A DNA stretch of 64,000 bases, from contig OZ251461.1 of the NCBI GenBank assembly GCA_965242575.1, forward strand, positions 2,542,001 through 2,606,000, in the 5' to 3' direction. This DNA comes from JANQOH01 sp965242575. GTDB lineage: Bacteria; Pseudomonadota; Alphaproteobacteria; UBA7887. Both the position numbers and the translations under genes were made by a program. Under the pieces are notes generated by a model. It ran no database searches. It worked only from the letters and a program-made list of their open reading frames with translations, and was not told the origin of the DNA. Shown here piece by piece: positions 34,593 through 44,099 of this stretch. Within the stretch, counting starts at the first letter, position 1. Every line of letters starts with the position of its first letter.

Positions 34593-35344
34593 ATGGGAAT
34601 TCTCAAAAGCGTCACGCGGGACGCCGGAGCCCCTCTGAAGAGCGTATGCGGGAAGAACGATTTCTCGTGCTTCGATTGCGTTGCCGGAAAGACGGGGGTT
34701 TACGTGTTCCAGGATCGGGATACCGGAACCGTCCTTTATGCCGGGCAGTCCGAAGATCTCGGCTATCGTGTTTCGCAGTATTATAGCCCGCGCGATACGA
34801 CAGGGGGCTTTGGCAGGAATTGGCGCAGAGAAAATTGCGCGCGGTGCAAAGACGAGAAGGCATGCTCCGGAGGGGAGGCTGCAATTTCGATTCGTACAGG
34901 GACCTCCTTCGATCTGCCCGAGTCGTTTTTTTCTACTCGGAGGATGGGGCCGTCGTCGAAGAAAAGATCGACGCGCTCGAAGCGTTTCTTTTGCTTTCTT
35001 TACGGCCCAGATACGACGGCCGATCGATGCAGATGAGGATAGGTCGGATAAGCGAAACGACCGATGAGGAAATTCTGAATTTCGTCGTGGGTCGGGACGA
35101 CGACGAAAACATCGTCGGAGCGGGCGCCGAGAGGCGCATTCGCATCGACTCGGCGACCTGCGGCGGGCGGCCGCGGATCCTCGGGACCCGGATCCGCGTG
35201 TCGGACATACTGGACCTTCTGGCGCACGGCGTATCGCAAGCGGAAATCCTGGCGGATTTTCCCGATTTGAACGAAGACGATATAAGCGCCGCGTTGGCGT
35301 TCGGAGCCAGGGCAAGCGATCGGTCCGGCGCCGCGTCCGGTTGA
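34593..35344 (+). pseudogene. GIY-YIG nuclease fused to DUF433 antitoxin-like domain, frameshifted
   Basis: The N-terminal frame has a GIY-YIG-type core (TGVYVFQDRDTGTVLYAGQSEDLGYRVSQYY), then GGFGRNWRRENCARCKDE. The frame is lost near 34866-34876 in a G-rich run, and the family continues one frame back (NFDSYRDLLRSARVVFFYSEDG...SLRPRYDGRS). It then runs into a DUF433 domain (RIRIDSATCGGRPRILGTRIRVSDILDLLAHGVS). DUF433 proteins are antitoxins for DUF5615 toxins, which follow directly. Base composition is AT-richer than neighbours, suggesting transfer. Confidence 0.75.
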
Positions 35345-35684
35345 GCGTGCGCTTTCTAATCGACGCGCAGCTGCCGCCCGAGCTCGCGCGGTGGCTTTCC
35401 GATCAAGGCTATCCATCCAATCACGTTGGCGATCTTGGGGCGACCTTGGCCTCGCCGGTGCGGAAGACGGCGACATCGCGGAGGAAGCCCTCCGATCCGG
35501 CGCGGTCGTCCGGTCGAAGGACCGCGATTTCGCCGAGCGGGCGCGCGGGACCTCGGGCCCCCGTGTCGTGTGGCTTCGCTTCGGAAATATAACGAACGCC
35601 GAACTCAGCCGGCGGCTGGCGCCGCTTCTATCCGATGTCGCGAACCGGCTTCGACGGGGAGAGAATCCGGTCGACATCCCGTAA
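35341..35684 (+). pseudogene. DUF5615 PIN-like toxin, frameshifted by an 11-bp duplication
   Basis: VRFLIDAQLPPELARWLSDQGY is the classic start of DUF5615 PIN-like toxins, and GAVVRSKDRDFAERARG, with the second acidic site, lies in another frame. An 11-bp tandem duplication (35428-35449) explains the shift; removing one unit restores HVGDLGLAGAEDGD. TTG 35341 overlaps the antitoxin stop; GTG 35347 is an alternative start. The toxin is presumably inactive. Confidence 0.85.
35428..35449 (+). repeat. 11-bp imperfect tandem duplication
   Basis: Units ggcgatcttgg and ggcgaccttgg differ at one base. The extra 11 bp (two modulo three) moves the toxin reading frame exactly as observed. Confidence 0.88.
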
Positions 35685-35759
35685 CCCCGCGCCTCACGAG
35701 CGCCCGCAGTCGCCGCAGGGGTCGTCCTCGCAGCCCTCGATGCGCGGCGCCGGCGCCGG

Positions 35760-37118
35760 TCAGCGATGGACCTCGAAAGTTCCGATGAAGCTGTGGCCTG
35801 CGTCGGCGGCCACGCCGAAGGTTCCCGCGGCGGAGGAGGGATGCGCGGCCGCGCCGGTGGCGCCGAAGTCCGCCTTGCCGAAGAACTGGCCGCCCCATCT
35901 GCCGCTATAGCTTTCCCCGGCATAGGTCATGCGGGCGCCGCCCCCGAACGAGCCGCGGCGATACCAGCCACTGGCCACATGGCCGCTGAGGGCAATCTCG
36001 GGGAGCCCCGGCAGGGACACGCGGCCCGCCTTCATGTCGTGAATGCGCCCGGAGACGGTCCCGAAGGCCGAGGCGTCGCCGAAATCGGCGGCGAGGGTCG
36101 CGCGCCCCCGGATGGGGACGTTGCGCCTGTCGCTCGCATCGGCGTAGGAGAAGACGCCGTGGGCCACGCCGGCGTAGGTCGCCGTTCCGGCCAGCTGCCG
36201 GAGGCGCGTCCTGTTTTTGACAGGTTCGCCTCCGTCGGCGAAGACGCCGAAAGCCGCATGGGGCGCGTTCGCCGTGTACGACCACCACATTCCGGTCGCC
36301 AGCCAGTCGGTGTCCGTTGCGCCGGTCCGGTCGGTGCGAACGACGAGTTTCAGGCTCCCGCCGGGGACGGAGTCGCGGAACGCGCCCCCGTGCGTCCCGT
36401 CGGGTCCGGTCCAGCGGGTGAAAGACTCCGACGAGCCGCTGTCGAGGGTCCAGTCCGTGAGCGAACCGGGGGCCGGGAGGTTCGCGTTATAGACGGGCAG
36501 GTCGTTCGCGGGACCGAAACGCGAGGCGCGGCCTCTCTCCGCATACCGGAGCCCCACGCGAAAGGTGGGCCGGTCGCCGCGCCAGCCGACTTCCGCGTGG
36601 ACCCTGTCGCCGGTCTTTACGGTGGCGCCCTCCCTCCGCGAGGATTGCGACACGCCGCCGGTCGCCCAGTATTCGATCTGCGATATCAACCCCGGCGAAC
36701 CGTGGGACTCCGCGAATTCCCGCCAGAGGGCGTTGTAGTCGGGATCCACGTCGGGATAGGGCGCCGGCCGGGTGTAACTCGTGGGGGCGTGGGCGAACGA
36801 GGGCCTGAGCCCGGCCGCCGCCGACATCACCGCCGGAATGGCGGCGCGTTCGGCGACCGAGAGGAGGTCGGTGTACGCCGCCACGCCCGGGGTCGCCCGA
36901 TTGATCGCGGTGGGCGCGAAGTTCGCATTCAGCCGGGCCCACTGCGGCAGTTCCGCCCGCGCGACATGCGCCGGAGCGGCGAAAAGCCGCTCCTCGGCGG
37001 GCAGGGCGGCCGCGCCGCCGCCGTTCACGACCGCATCGCCGCCGCAGGCGGAGAGCGCGGCGACGGCCGACGCGGCGGCCAGGAGCCGGAACCCGCAAGC
37101 GAATTGCAGCGCGATCAT
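35760..37118 (-). CDS. TbpB-like surface lipoprotein
   Basis: This 452-residue exported lipoprotein has a signal peptide with lipobox LSAC (SAVAALSACGGD). The C-terminal part resembles the transferrin-binding protein B-like beta-barrel: YSGRWGGQFFGKADFGATGAAAHPSSAAGTFGVAAD...SFIGTFEV. Proteins of this class are surface-exposed and often exported by Slam; the ligand here is unknown. It lies downstream of two RiPP precursor genes on the same strand, gap 104 nt. No TonB receptor is next to it. Confidence 0.8.
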   Translation of the reverse strand: MIALQFACGFRLLAAASAVAALSACGGDAVVNGGGAAALPAEERLFAAPAHVARAELPQWARLNANFAPTAINRATPGVAAYTDLLSVAERAAIPAVMSAAAGLRPSFAHAPTSYTRPAPYPDVDPDYNALWREFAESHGSPGLISQIEYWATGGVSQSSRREGATVKTGDRVHAEVGWRGDRPTFRVGLRYAERGRASRFGPANDLPVYNANLPAPGSLTDWTLDSGSSESFTRWTGPDGTHGGAFRDSVPGGSLKLVVRTDRTGATDTDWLATGMWWSYTANAPHAAFGVFADGGEPVKNRTRLRQLAGTATYAGVAHGVFSYADASDRRNVPIRGRATLAADFGDASAFGTVSGRIHDMKAGRVSLPGLPEIALSGHVASGWYRRGSFGGGARMTYAGESYSGRWGGQFFGKADFGATGAAAHPSSAAGTFGVAADAGHSFIGTFEVHR

Positions 37119-37222
37119 CGCGATACCCCCTTTTGTCGGAGTGGGCGACGCCGGCGGCGCGGGGAGGGAAGACGCGCCGCCGGCGGCCGGCTTACGTCAT
37201 CGCCCGATGGGGCGAGAGGCGG

Positions 37223-37510
37223 TCAGGCGCGGTGGTACCACGGGCGCGGAGGCGGCGTCGCGTGGGAGGAGAAGAGGCCGCCGGAGACGTTCTCGATCCC
37301 CTCATCGACCAGGTCGGAGTTGGGGTCGGGCGGCAGCGCCAGATGGACCACGTCGCCGGTGTCGACGACGACGCGGACCTCGGCGGCGTCGATATGCACG
37401 CCCTCGGCGGCCAGCGCCGCCTTGGGGTCGGCCGCCATGCGCGCGCGGTATGCGGGGTCCTCGTCCCACGCCTTCGCCACCGCGCGCCAAGCGTCGTTTT
37501 GCCGGGTCAT
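37223..37510 (-). CDS. NHLP-type RiPP precursor peptide 1
   Basis: This 95-residue precursor has a nitrile hydratase-like leader peptide: WRAVAKAWDEDPAYRARMAADPKAALA, then EVRVVVDTGDVVHLALPPDPN, ending in the Gly-Gly cleavage site at 77-78 (ENVSGG). The proposed core is LFSSHATPPPRPWYHRA (17 residues), rich in Pro and aromatics with no Cys. ATG 37510 is chosen because GGAGG lies 8 nt upstream; the earlier ATG (37525) lacks a Shine-Dalgarno. No modification enzyme or peptidase-transporter is nearby. Confidence 0.85.
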   Translation of the reverse strand: MTRQNDAWRAVAKAWDEDPAYRARMAADPKAALAAEGVHIDAAEVRVVVDTGDVVHLALPPDPNSDLVDEGIENVSGGLFSSHATPPPRPWYHRA

Positions 37511-37606
37511 GACTTCGTCCTCCATTCGTGTCGTTCGTTTTCGCAGCGTTACGCTACCATTAGCCGAATTCCATACGGACGTCGATCTCGCCGCCGCGCA
37601 TTCGGG

Positions 37607-37660
37607 TCCGGCGCCCCCCCGGGGCGGGGGGGGGGGGGGCCGCCGCCGGGGGGCGCCGGA
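37607..37660. other. 13-bp inverted repeat with a G14 tract in the loop
   Basis: TCCGGCGCCCCCC (37607-37619) pairs perfectly with GGGGGGCGCCGGA (37648-37660). The 28-nt loop holds a G4 and a G14 run (37626-37639). It lies between the two precursor genes, 20 nt past the stop of precursor 2. It could be a terminator or attenuator, a G-quadruplex former, or a slippage-prone switch. Confidence 0.8.
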
Positions 37661-37679
37661 GCGGGGCGGACGGAGCCGG

Positions 37680-37964
37680 CTAGTGCCACCCGATGCAGGC
37701 GCAGCCCGCCGGGGAGCCCCATCCGTAAACGCCGCCGGCGACGCTCGAGAGCCGCTCGTCGGCCAGTTCGCCGTTCGGGTCGAGCGGCAGCACCATGTGG
37801 CGCACCTCGTCGGTGTCGACGACGACGCGCACTTCGCAGTCCCCGACGTCCACTCCGGCCTCGGCCAGCGCCGCCTTCGGGTCGGCCTGCATCCGCGCGC
37901 GGTATTCGGGGTCTTCGCGGCACCCGCTGGCCACCGCGCCCCAAGCTTCCTGTCGTTCGTTCAT
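37680..37964 (-). CDS. NHLP-type RiPP precursor peptide 2
   Basis: This 94-residue precursor has an NHLP leader of the same length (78 residues) and strong similarity to precursor 1: EDPEYRARMQADPKAALAEAGV, then EVRVVVDTDEVRHMVLPLDPN, ending SSVAGG. The proposed core VYGWGSPAGCACIGWH has Cys88 and Cys90 (CAC), Gly, two Trp and Ser, residues that RiPP enzymes commonly modify. ATG 37964 is chosen for the GGAGG placed 9 nt upstream. A strong promoter-like sequence lies at 38002-38030. No maturase is linked. Confidence 0.87.
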   Translation of the reverse strand: MNERQEAWGAVASGCREDPEYRARMQADPKAALAEAGVDVGDCEVRVVVDTDEVRHMVLPLDPNGELADERLSSVAGGVYGWGSPAGCACIGWH

Positions 37965-38001
37965 GTCTCGCATCCTCCGTTCGGGTTTCGCCAACACCTG
38001 T

Positions 38002-38030
38002 TCAATAGCCGATTTTGCCGCGAATGTCAA
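38002..38030 (-). promoter_or_regulatory. Candidate sigma70 promoter of the RiPP precursor genes
   Basis: On the minus strand a perfect TTGACA (38030-38025) is followed after 17 nt by TATTGA (38007-38002). It lies 38 nt upstream of the precursor 2 start. This is the best promoter match in the window. Confidence 0.6.
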
Positions 38031-38066
38031 GCGGAACGCCGGGGCGGGACCCGCCGGCCTTCGGAA

Positions 38067-39614
<1,548 letters not shown>

Positions 39615-39709
39615 CCTTCGCCCTCCCTGGACGACCGTCCCGCCGCGGCGGTTGCATGGCGCGGCCCGCGGGGTATCATGCGCCGCCGACTCGGCAAGGG
39701 GAGAATGGC

Positions 39710-40171
39710 ATGATCGGGTTGAGAAAGCATATCGGCGCGGTTCTCGCCGCCGCGCTGGTCGCGGGCGCGGCGCAGGCCGCCGACGAGCCCGCGAACCTCG
39801 TCAAATACCGCCAGGCGGCGATGAAATCGGTGGGCGCCAACATCGCCGCGCTGGCGATGGTGGCGAAGGGGGAGATCTCCACGCTGGACTACGCGGCGGC
39901 GAATGCGCGGGCGATTCGCGACGGGCTCGGCGCCGCCGGCCCGCTGTTCCCCGCGGGAACCGGGGCGGAGGCGGGCAAGACCCGCGCCCTGCCGGCGGTC
40001 TGGGAGCGGCCGGAGGAGTTCGCCGAATCGATGAGGAAGTCCGCCGAGGCGGCGGACGCCATGGTCGCCGCCGCCGATTCGGGCGATCTGGGACAGATCC
40101 GAACGGCGCTCGGCGCGCTCGGCAAAACCTGCGGAGGCTGCCACGACGATTTCCGCCAGAAGCAGCAGTAG
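39710..40171 (+). CDS. Cytochrome c' (c-prime)
   Basis: This 153-residue periplasmic class II cytochrome has a signal peptide (IGAVLAAALVAGAAQA). The helical bundle carries the C-terminal haem site CGGCHDDFRQ. Cytochromes c' bind NO and CO with a five-coordinate haem. ATG 39710 is chosen because a Shine-Dalgarno (aagggga) precedes it and the signal peptide starts there. The next cytochrome gene follows directly. Confidence 0.92.
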   Translation: MIGLRKHIGAVLAAALVAGAAQAADEPANLVKYRQAAMKSVGANIAALAMVAKGEISTLDYAAANARAIRDGLGAAGPLFPAGTGAEAGKTRALPAVWERPEEFAESMRKSAEAADAMVAAADSGDLGQIRTALGALGKTCGGCHDDFRQKQQ

Positions 40172-40235
40172 CGGCCTTCTCGCGGCGCTGATCCTCCTCC
40201 CGCTCGCCGGCGCGTCCGCCAACGAGTGGGAGGAG

Positions 40236-41081
40236 ATGCGCCAGCGCGGCAAATACCTCGTCCGCGCCGGAGGCTGCATGGCCTGCCACACCGATACGGA
40301 GAACGGAGGCGCGCGCCTCGCCGGCGGCGGGGCGGTGGAGTCGCCGTTCGGTACGTTCTACGGCTCCAACCTGACGCCGGACCACGACACCGGTCTCGGC
40401 GGCTGGACGGTGACCGATTTCAAGCGGGCGATGCGGCGGGGGATCTCGCCCAAGGGCAAGTTCTATTATCCGGCGTTCCCTTATCCGGCGTTCGGCGGCC
40501 TCACCGATGGCGACCTCGCGGACATGTGGGAGTATCTGCGCCAGCTCAGGCCGGTGAAGCGCCCGAACCGCCCGCACGACCTCGCCTTCCCGTTCGGCCT
40601 GCCGCCCGCGGCGCTCGGCTGGCGGCTCATGTTCTTCACGCCGCAGCCGTGGGCGCCGGACCCGGAGCGGAGCGCGCAATGGAACCGGGGCGCGTATCTC
40701 GGCCGCCACCTCCTGCATTGCGGGGAGTGCCACACGCCGCGCAATGTCCTCGGCGCGCGCGCCGCGGGGCGGGAGTATTCGGGGCATGCGGGGCCGGCGG
40801 ACGACGGGCCGACGCCGAACATCACGCCGCACGAAACCGGCATCGCCGATTGGAGCGCGGGCGACGTGGCGTGGCTGCTCGAGACGGGCCTTACCCCTTC
40901 GGGCGACAGCGTCCAGGGTTCGATGGCGAAACTGGTCGAACTCGGCTCCAGCCGCCTCTCGGACGAGGATCTGGCGGCGGTCGCCGAGTACGTCCTGAGC
41001 CTGCCGCCCATCGACAACCGCGTCCGCGCGGCGCCCGCCGCGTCGGGCGGGGACGGCGATTACGACTACGAGTTCGACTGA
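40236..41081 (+). CDS. Diheme cytochrome c (dehydrogenase cytochrome subunit type)
   Basis: Two haem sites are visible: CMACH (GGCMACHTD) and CGECH (LLHCGECHTPRN), with the GEYLARAG-like opening GKYLVRAGG. It resembles cytochrome subunits of membrane alcohol/sugar dehydrogenases, here shorter (two haems). The first ATG is at 40236, but the reading frame upstream encodes an obvious signal peptide (GLLAALILLPLAGASA) back into the end of the cytochrome c' gene, with no ATG, GTG or TTG in it. The real start is probably a rare codon such as ATT 40149. The C-terminus is acidic (DGDYDYEFD). Confidence 0.85.
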   Translation: MRQRGKYLVRAGGCMACHTDTENGGARLAGGGAVESPFGTFYGSNLTPDHDTGLGGWTVTDFKRAMRRGISPKGKFYYPAFPYPAFGGLTDGDLADMWEYLRQLRPVKRPNRPHDLAFPFGLPPAALGWRLMFFTPQPWAPDPERSAQWNRGAYLGRHLLHCGECHTPRNVLGARAAGREYSGHAGPADDGPTPNITPHETGIADWSAGDVAWLLETGLTPSGDSVQGSMAKLVELGSSRLSDEDLAAVAEYVLSLPPIDNRVRAAPAASGGDGDYDYEFD

Positions 41082-41222
41082 CGCCGGCGCGCGGCGGTCG
41101 CGGGTGTTTTTCACATCGGCGTGAGCGGGCTTAAACCCGGCGGCGGCGCGGCCCATGTCATGCCGCGCGGCGGCCGCGGGCCGCCGCGCCATGCGACACC
41201 CACCCGAGGAGACGAGCATATC

Positions 41223-42626
41223 ATGACTCCCGCACTCCCGTTACGCGCCGCGGCTGCGGCGGCCGTCCTGGCCGCGGCGGCCGGCGCCGCGCAGGCGCGG
41301 CCGGCGCCCGACGGATTCGCCGACCTGGTCGAGGACCTGTCGCCGAGCGTGGTCGCCGTCGATACGGAAAGGGCGGACGGAGAGGCGCGCCGCGGCCCGC
41401 CCTTCGCCCTGCCCCGCGGCTTCCCCTTCGAGAAGTTCTTCGGACGCCGTTTCGGCGACCGGGGCCCCGGCGGCCGCGGCGGGCGGATGCGCCCGGCGAT
41501 GGCGGCGGGCTCTGGCTTCGTCATCGACCCGGACGGCTACATCGTCACCAACCGCCACGTGATCGACGGCGCCGCGAAGATCTTCGTCACCCTCGCCACG
41601 GGGGAGCGCCTGGAGGCGGAGCTGGCGGGCGCCGACGCCAAGACCGACCTGGCGCTGCTCAAGGTCGAGGCCGCCGCCCCGCTGCCGGCGCTGCGGTGGG
41701 GCGATTCCGGCGCGGCGCGAGTCGGCGACTGGACCCTCGCCATCGGCAACCCGTTCGGCCTCGGCGGGACGGTGACGGCGGGGATCGTCTCCGGCCGCGC
41801 GCGCGACATCTCCGCCGGGCCGTTCGACGACTTCCTGCAAACCGACGCGCCGATCAATCCCGGCAATTCGGGCGGCCCGCTGTTCGACCTCGACGGCGCG
41901 GTCATCGGCGTCAACACCGCCATCGTCTCCCCATCGGGCGGAAACGTCGGGATCGGCTTCGCGATTCCGTCCGCGCTCGCCGAACCCATCGTCACGCAGC
42001 TGCGCGAGCACGGGCGAGCGGTGCGCGGCTGGCTGGGCGTGGGAATCCAGCGGCTCACCGATGACATCGCCCGGGGCCTCGACCTGGCCGAGGCGCGCGG
42101 CGCGCTGGTGACGCAGGTCATGCCCGGCAGCCCGGCGGCGGCGGCGGGGCTGGAGGCCGGCGACGTGATCGTGGCCTATGACGGGCGGGAGGTCGCGGGG
42201 CCGCGCCGCCTCGCGCGGCTGGTCGCCGAAACGCCGGCGAACGGGACCGTCGCCATCGCCGCCGTCCGCGACGGCGCGGAGCGGCGCTTCGAGGCGACCG
42301 TCGCCGAACGCGCGGAGACGGCGGAGGTCGCCGCGGCCGGCGGCGGCGGCGAATCTCCGGGGGCGCGGCTCGGGCTGACCGCGGCGCCCGCGCCGGACGG
42401 CGCCGGCGTGGCGGTGCTCGCGGTGGCGCCGGGCGGGCCGGCGGCGCGCGGCGGGCTCCGGCCGGGCGACACGATCCGCGAGGCCGGGCGGCGGCCGGTC
42501 GCCGATCCGGAGGCGCTCGCCCAGGCGCTCGCCGACGCGGAGGCGGACGGGCGCGATTCGCTGCTGCTGCTCATCGAGCGCGACGGCGACCCGCTGTTCC
42601 GCGCCGCGCCGCTGCGGTCCGGCTGA
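41223..42626 (+). CDS. Deg/HtrA-type periplasmic serine protease
   Basis: This 467-residue protease is DegP/DegQ-like. It has a signal peptide (AAAAAVLAAAAGAAQA) and the catalytic triad His in NRHVIDG, Asp in KTDLALLKV and Ser in PGNSGGPL. Two PDZ domains follow (GVLVTQVMPGSPAAAAGL-type and AVAPGGPAARGGL). A Gly/Arg-rich loop precedes the catalytic core. ATG 41223 has a gagga Shine-Dalgarno. It handles misfolded envelope proteins. Confidence 0.94.
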   Translation: MTPALPLRAAAAAAVLAAAAGAAQARPAPDGFADLVEDLSPSVVAVDTERADGEARRGPPFALPRGFPFEKFFGRRFGDRGPGGRGGRMRPAMAAGSGFVIDPDGYIVTNRHVIDGAAKIFVTLATGERLEAELAGADAKTDLALLKVEAAAPLPALRWGDSGAARVGDWTLAIGNPFGLGGTVTAGIVSGRARDISAGPFDDFLQTDAPINPGNSGGPLFDLDGAVIGVNTAIVSPSGGNVGIGFAIPSALAEPIVTQLREHGRAVRGWLGVGIQRLTDDIARGLDLAEARGALVTQVMPGSPAAAAGLEAGDVIVAYDGREVAGPRRLARLVAETPANGTVAIAAVRDGAERRFEATVAERAETAEVAAAGGGGESPGARLGLTAAPAPDGAGVAVLAVAPGGPAARGGLRPGDTIREAGRRPVADPEALAQALADAEADGRDSLLLLIERDGDPLFRAAPLRSG

Positions 42627-42631
42627 CGGAA

Positions 42632-43438
42632 CTATAGCGGCGCGCGCTCCGAAAAGCGGGGCGCGCGCCGCTCCCTGTGCGAGGCGATTCCCTCGCGCAT
42701 GTCCGGCCCGCCGAAGCCGAGGAACTCCAGCGCCAGCGAGGCGTCGAAGGCGGGGCCGGCGCTCCGCAGCCAGTTGTTGAGCGCGTATTTGGTCCAGCGC
42801 ACCGCGGTGGGGGAGCCGGCGGCGAGGCGGCCCGCGACCTCCACCGCCTTGTCCTGCAATTCGGAATCGTCGACGCAAAGCGACACCAGGCCGATGCGCT
42901 CCGCCTCCGCGCCGCTCAACGGCTCGCACAGCAGCAGGTGGTATTTCGCCTTCGCCATGCCGCACAGCAGCGGCCAGATTATCGCCGCGTGGTCGCCGGC
43001 GGCGACGCCAAGGCGGGTGTGGCCGTCGACGATCCGCGCGCCGCGCGCGGCGATGGAGACGTCGGCCAGAAGGCCGGCGGCGAGTCCGGCCCCGACCGCC
43101 GCGCCGTGCAGCGCCGACACGATGGGCTTGGCGCAGTTCACCACGTTGAAGACCAAGTCGCGCGCCTCCTTCCAGACGCGCACGCGGGCGTCGTAATCGT
43201 CGGCGATCTCCTCGACGAGGGCGAAGTCGCCGCCGGCGGAGAAGTGCTTGCCCGCGCCGCGGAGGATCGCCGCCGCCGCCTCCGGATCGCCGTCCACGAC
43301 GCGCCAGACATGGGCGAGATGGGCGTGCCCGCGCGCGTCGACGGTGGGCGCGGCCATGGTCACGCGCAACACGCGCGGCGCGGGTTCGTCGAAGCGCAGC
43401 GTGTCGAAGGCGGCGTAGCGGCTCAAATCCATCGGCAT
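42632..43438 (-). CDS. Enoyl-CoA hydratase/isomerase family protein
   Basis: This 268-residue crotonase-fold protein has the oxyanion-hole region GAGKHFSAGGDFALV and SALHGAAVGAGLAAGLLADVSIAA. The second Glu typical of hydratases is not obvious (RLGVAAGDHAAIIWPLL), so it may be an isomerase or a relative with another reaction. It converges on the Deg protease gene, with 5 nt between them. Confidence 0.88.
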   Translation of the reverse strand: MPMDLSRYAAFDTLRFDEPAPRVLRVTMAAPTVDARGHAHLAHVWRVVDGDPEAAAAILRGAGKHFSAGGDFALVEEIADDYDARVRVWKEARDLVFNVVNCAKPIVSALHGAAVGAGLAAGLLADVSIAARGARIVDGHTRLGVAAGDHAAIIWPLLCGMAKAKYHLLLCEPLSGAEAERIGLVSLCVDDSELQDKAVEVAGRLAAGSPTAVRWTKYALNNWLRSAGPAFDASLALEFLGFGGPDMREGIASHRERRAPRFSERAPL

Positions 43439-43466
43439 GGCTCCGCGGGCGCGGCCCGCCTCCCCG

Positions 43467-44048
43467 TTATCCGTTTCGCGCCGGGGCGGATACGCGCACG
43501 CCGGTGACGGCCGCGGCGTCGAGGCCGCGCCATCCCGCCGCGCGGAATTCGCACTCGGCGAGCGCCGCGGTGGGGAACCTGCCCCGCAGCCGCTCGGCGG
43601 CGCCGGGGTCGACGCCGGCGGCGAGGCGCGCGGCGAGCGCCCGCATGCCGGGATTATGGCCTATCGCCATGACGGTCGGCGGCGCGTCGCCGCCGAGCGC
43701 GCGCAGGACCTCCAGAATCCGCCCGGGGCCGGCCATGTAGAGCCGCTCGTCGCGGTGGATTTCAGGCGGCGCGGCGAGCTCGGCCGCGAGCAATTCGCCG
43801 GTTTCGCGCGCGCGGAGCGCCGGCGAACAGAGGATCAGGCTGGGCGCGGCGCCGGCGGCGCGAAGGCGCGCGCCGACGAGGCCCGCCGCCGCCCGGCCGC
43901 GCGCGTTGAGCGGGCGGTCGCGGTCGGCGAGGCCGGGGTCCTTCCACGAGGATTTCGCGTGGCGCAGCAGCTGGAGGACCCGCGCGGACGCGGGACGCCC
44001 CCTCGCGCCGAGCGGGCCGTCGTCCCTCACCGCCCTAATCGCCCGCAA
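43467..44048 (-). CDS. sixA: SixA-type phosphohistidine phosphatase
   Basis: This 193-residue histidine phosphatase has the catalytic LLRHAKSSWKDPGLADRDRPLNARG motif and IGHNPGMRALA. SixA removes phosphate from histidine residues of phosphotransfer proteins. It lies directly downstream of a histidine kinase gene on the same strand, so it may act on that pathway. The first 23 residues before VLQLLRHAK may be non-coding; no closer start codon was found. Confidence 0.88.
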   Translation of the reverse strand: MRAIRAVRDDGPLGARGRPASARVLQLLRHAKSSWKDPGLADRDRPLNARGRAAAGLVGARLRAAGAAPSLILCSPALRARETGELLAAELAAPPEIHRDERLYMAGPGRILEVLRALGGDAPPTVMAIGHNPGMRALAARLAAGVDPGAAERLRGRFPTAALAECEFRAAGWRGLDAAAVTGVRVSAPARNG

Positions 44049-44099
44049 CCGGGGCCGTTCCGGCAGTCGCGGCCCTGCGGCCCGACATGCGGCGGGCGG

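Noticed and set aside
35695..35759. Cys-rich short reading frame (ending GCEDDPCGDCGRS) after the lipoprotein on the minus strand
   Set aside because: No start codon with a ribosome site was found and it is too short to support; it may be chance or the relic of a lost gene.
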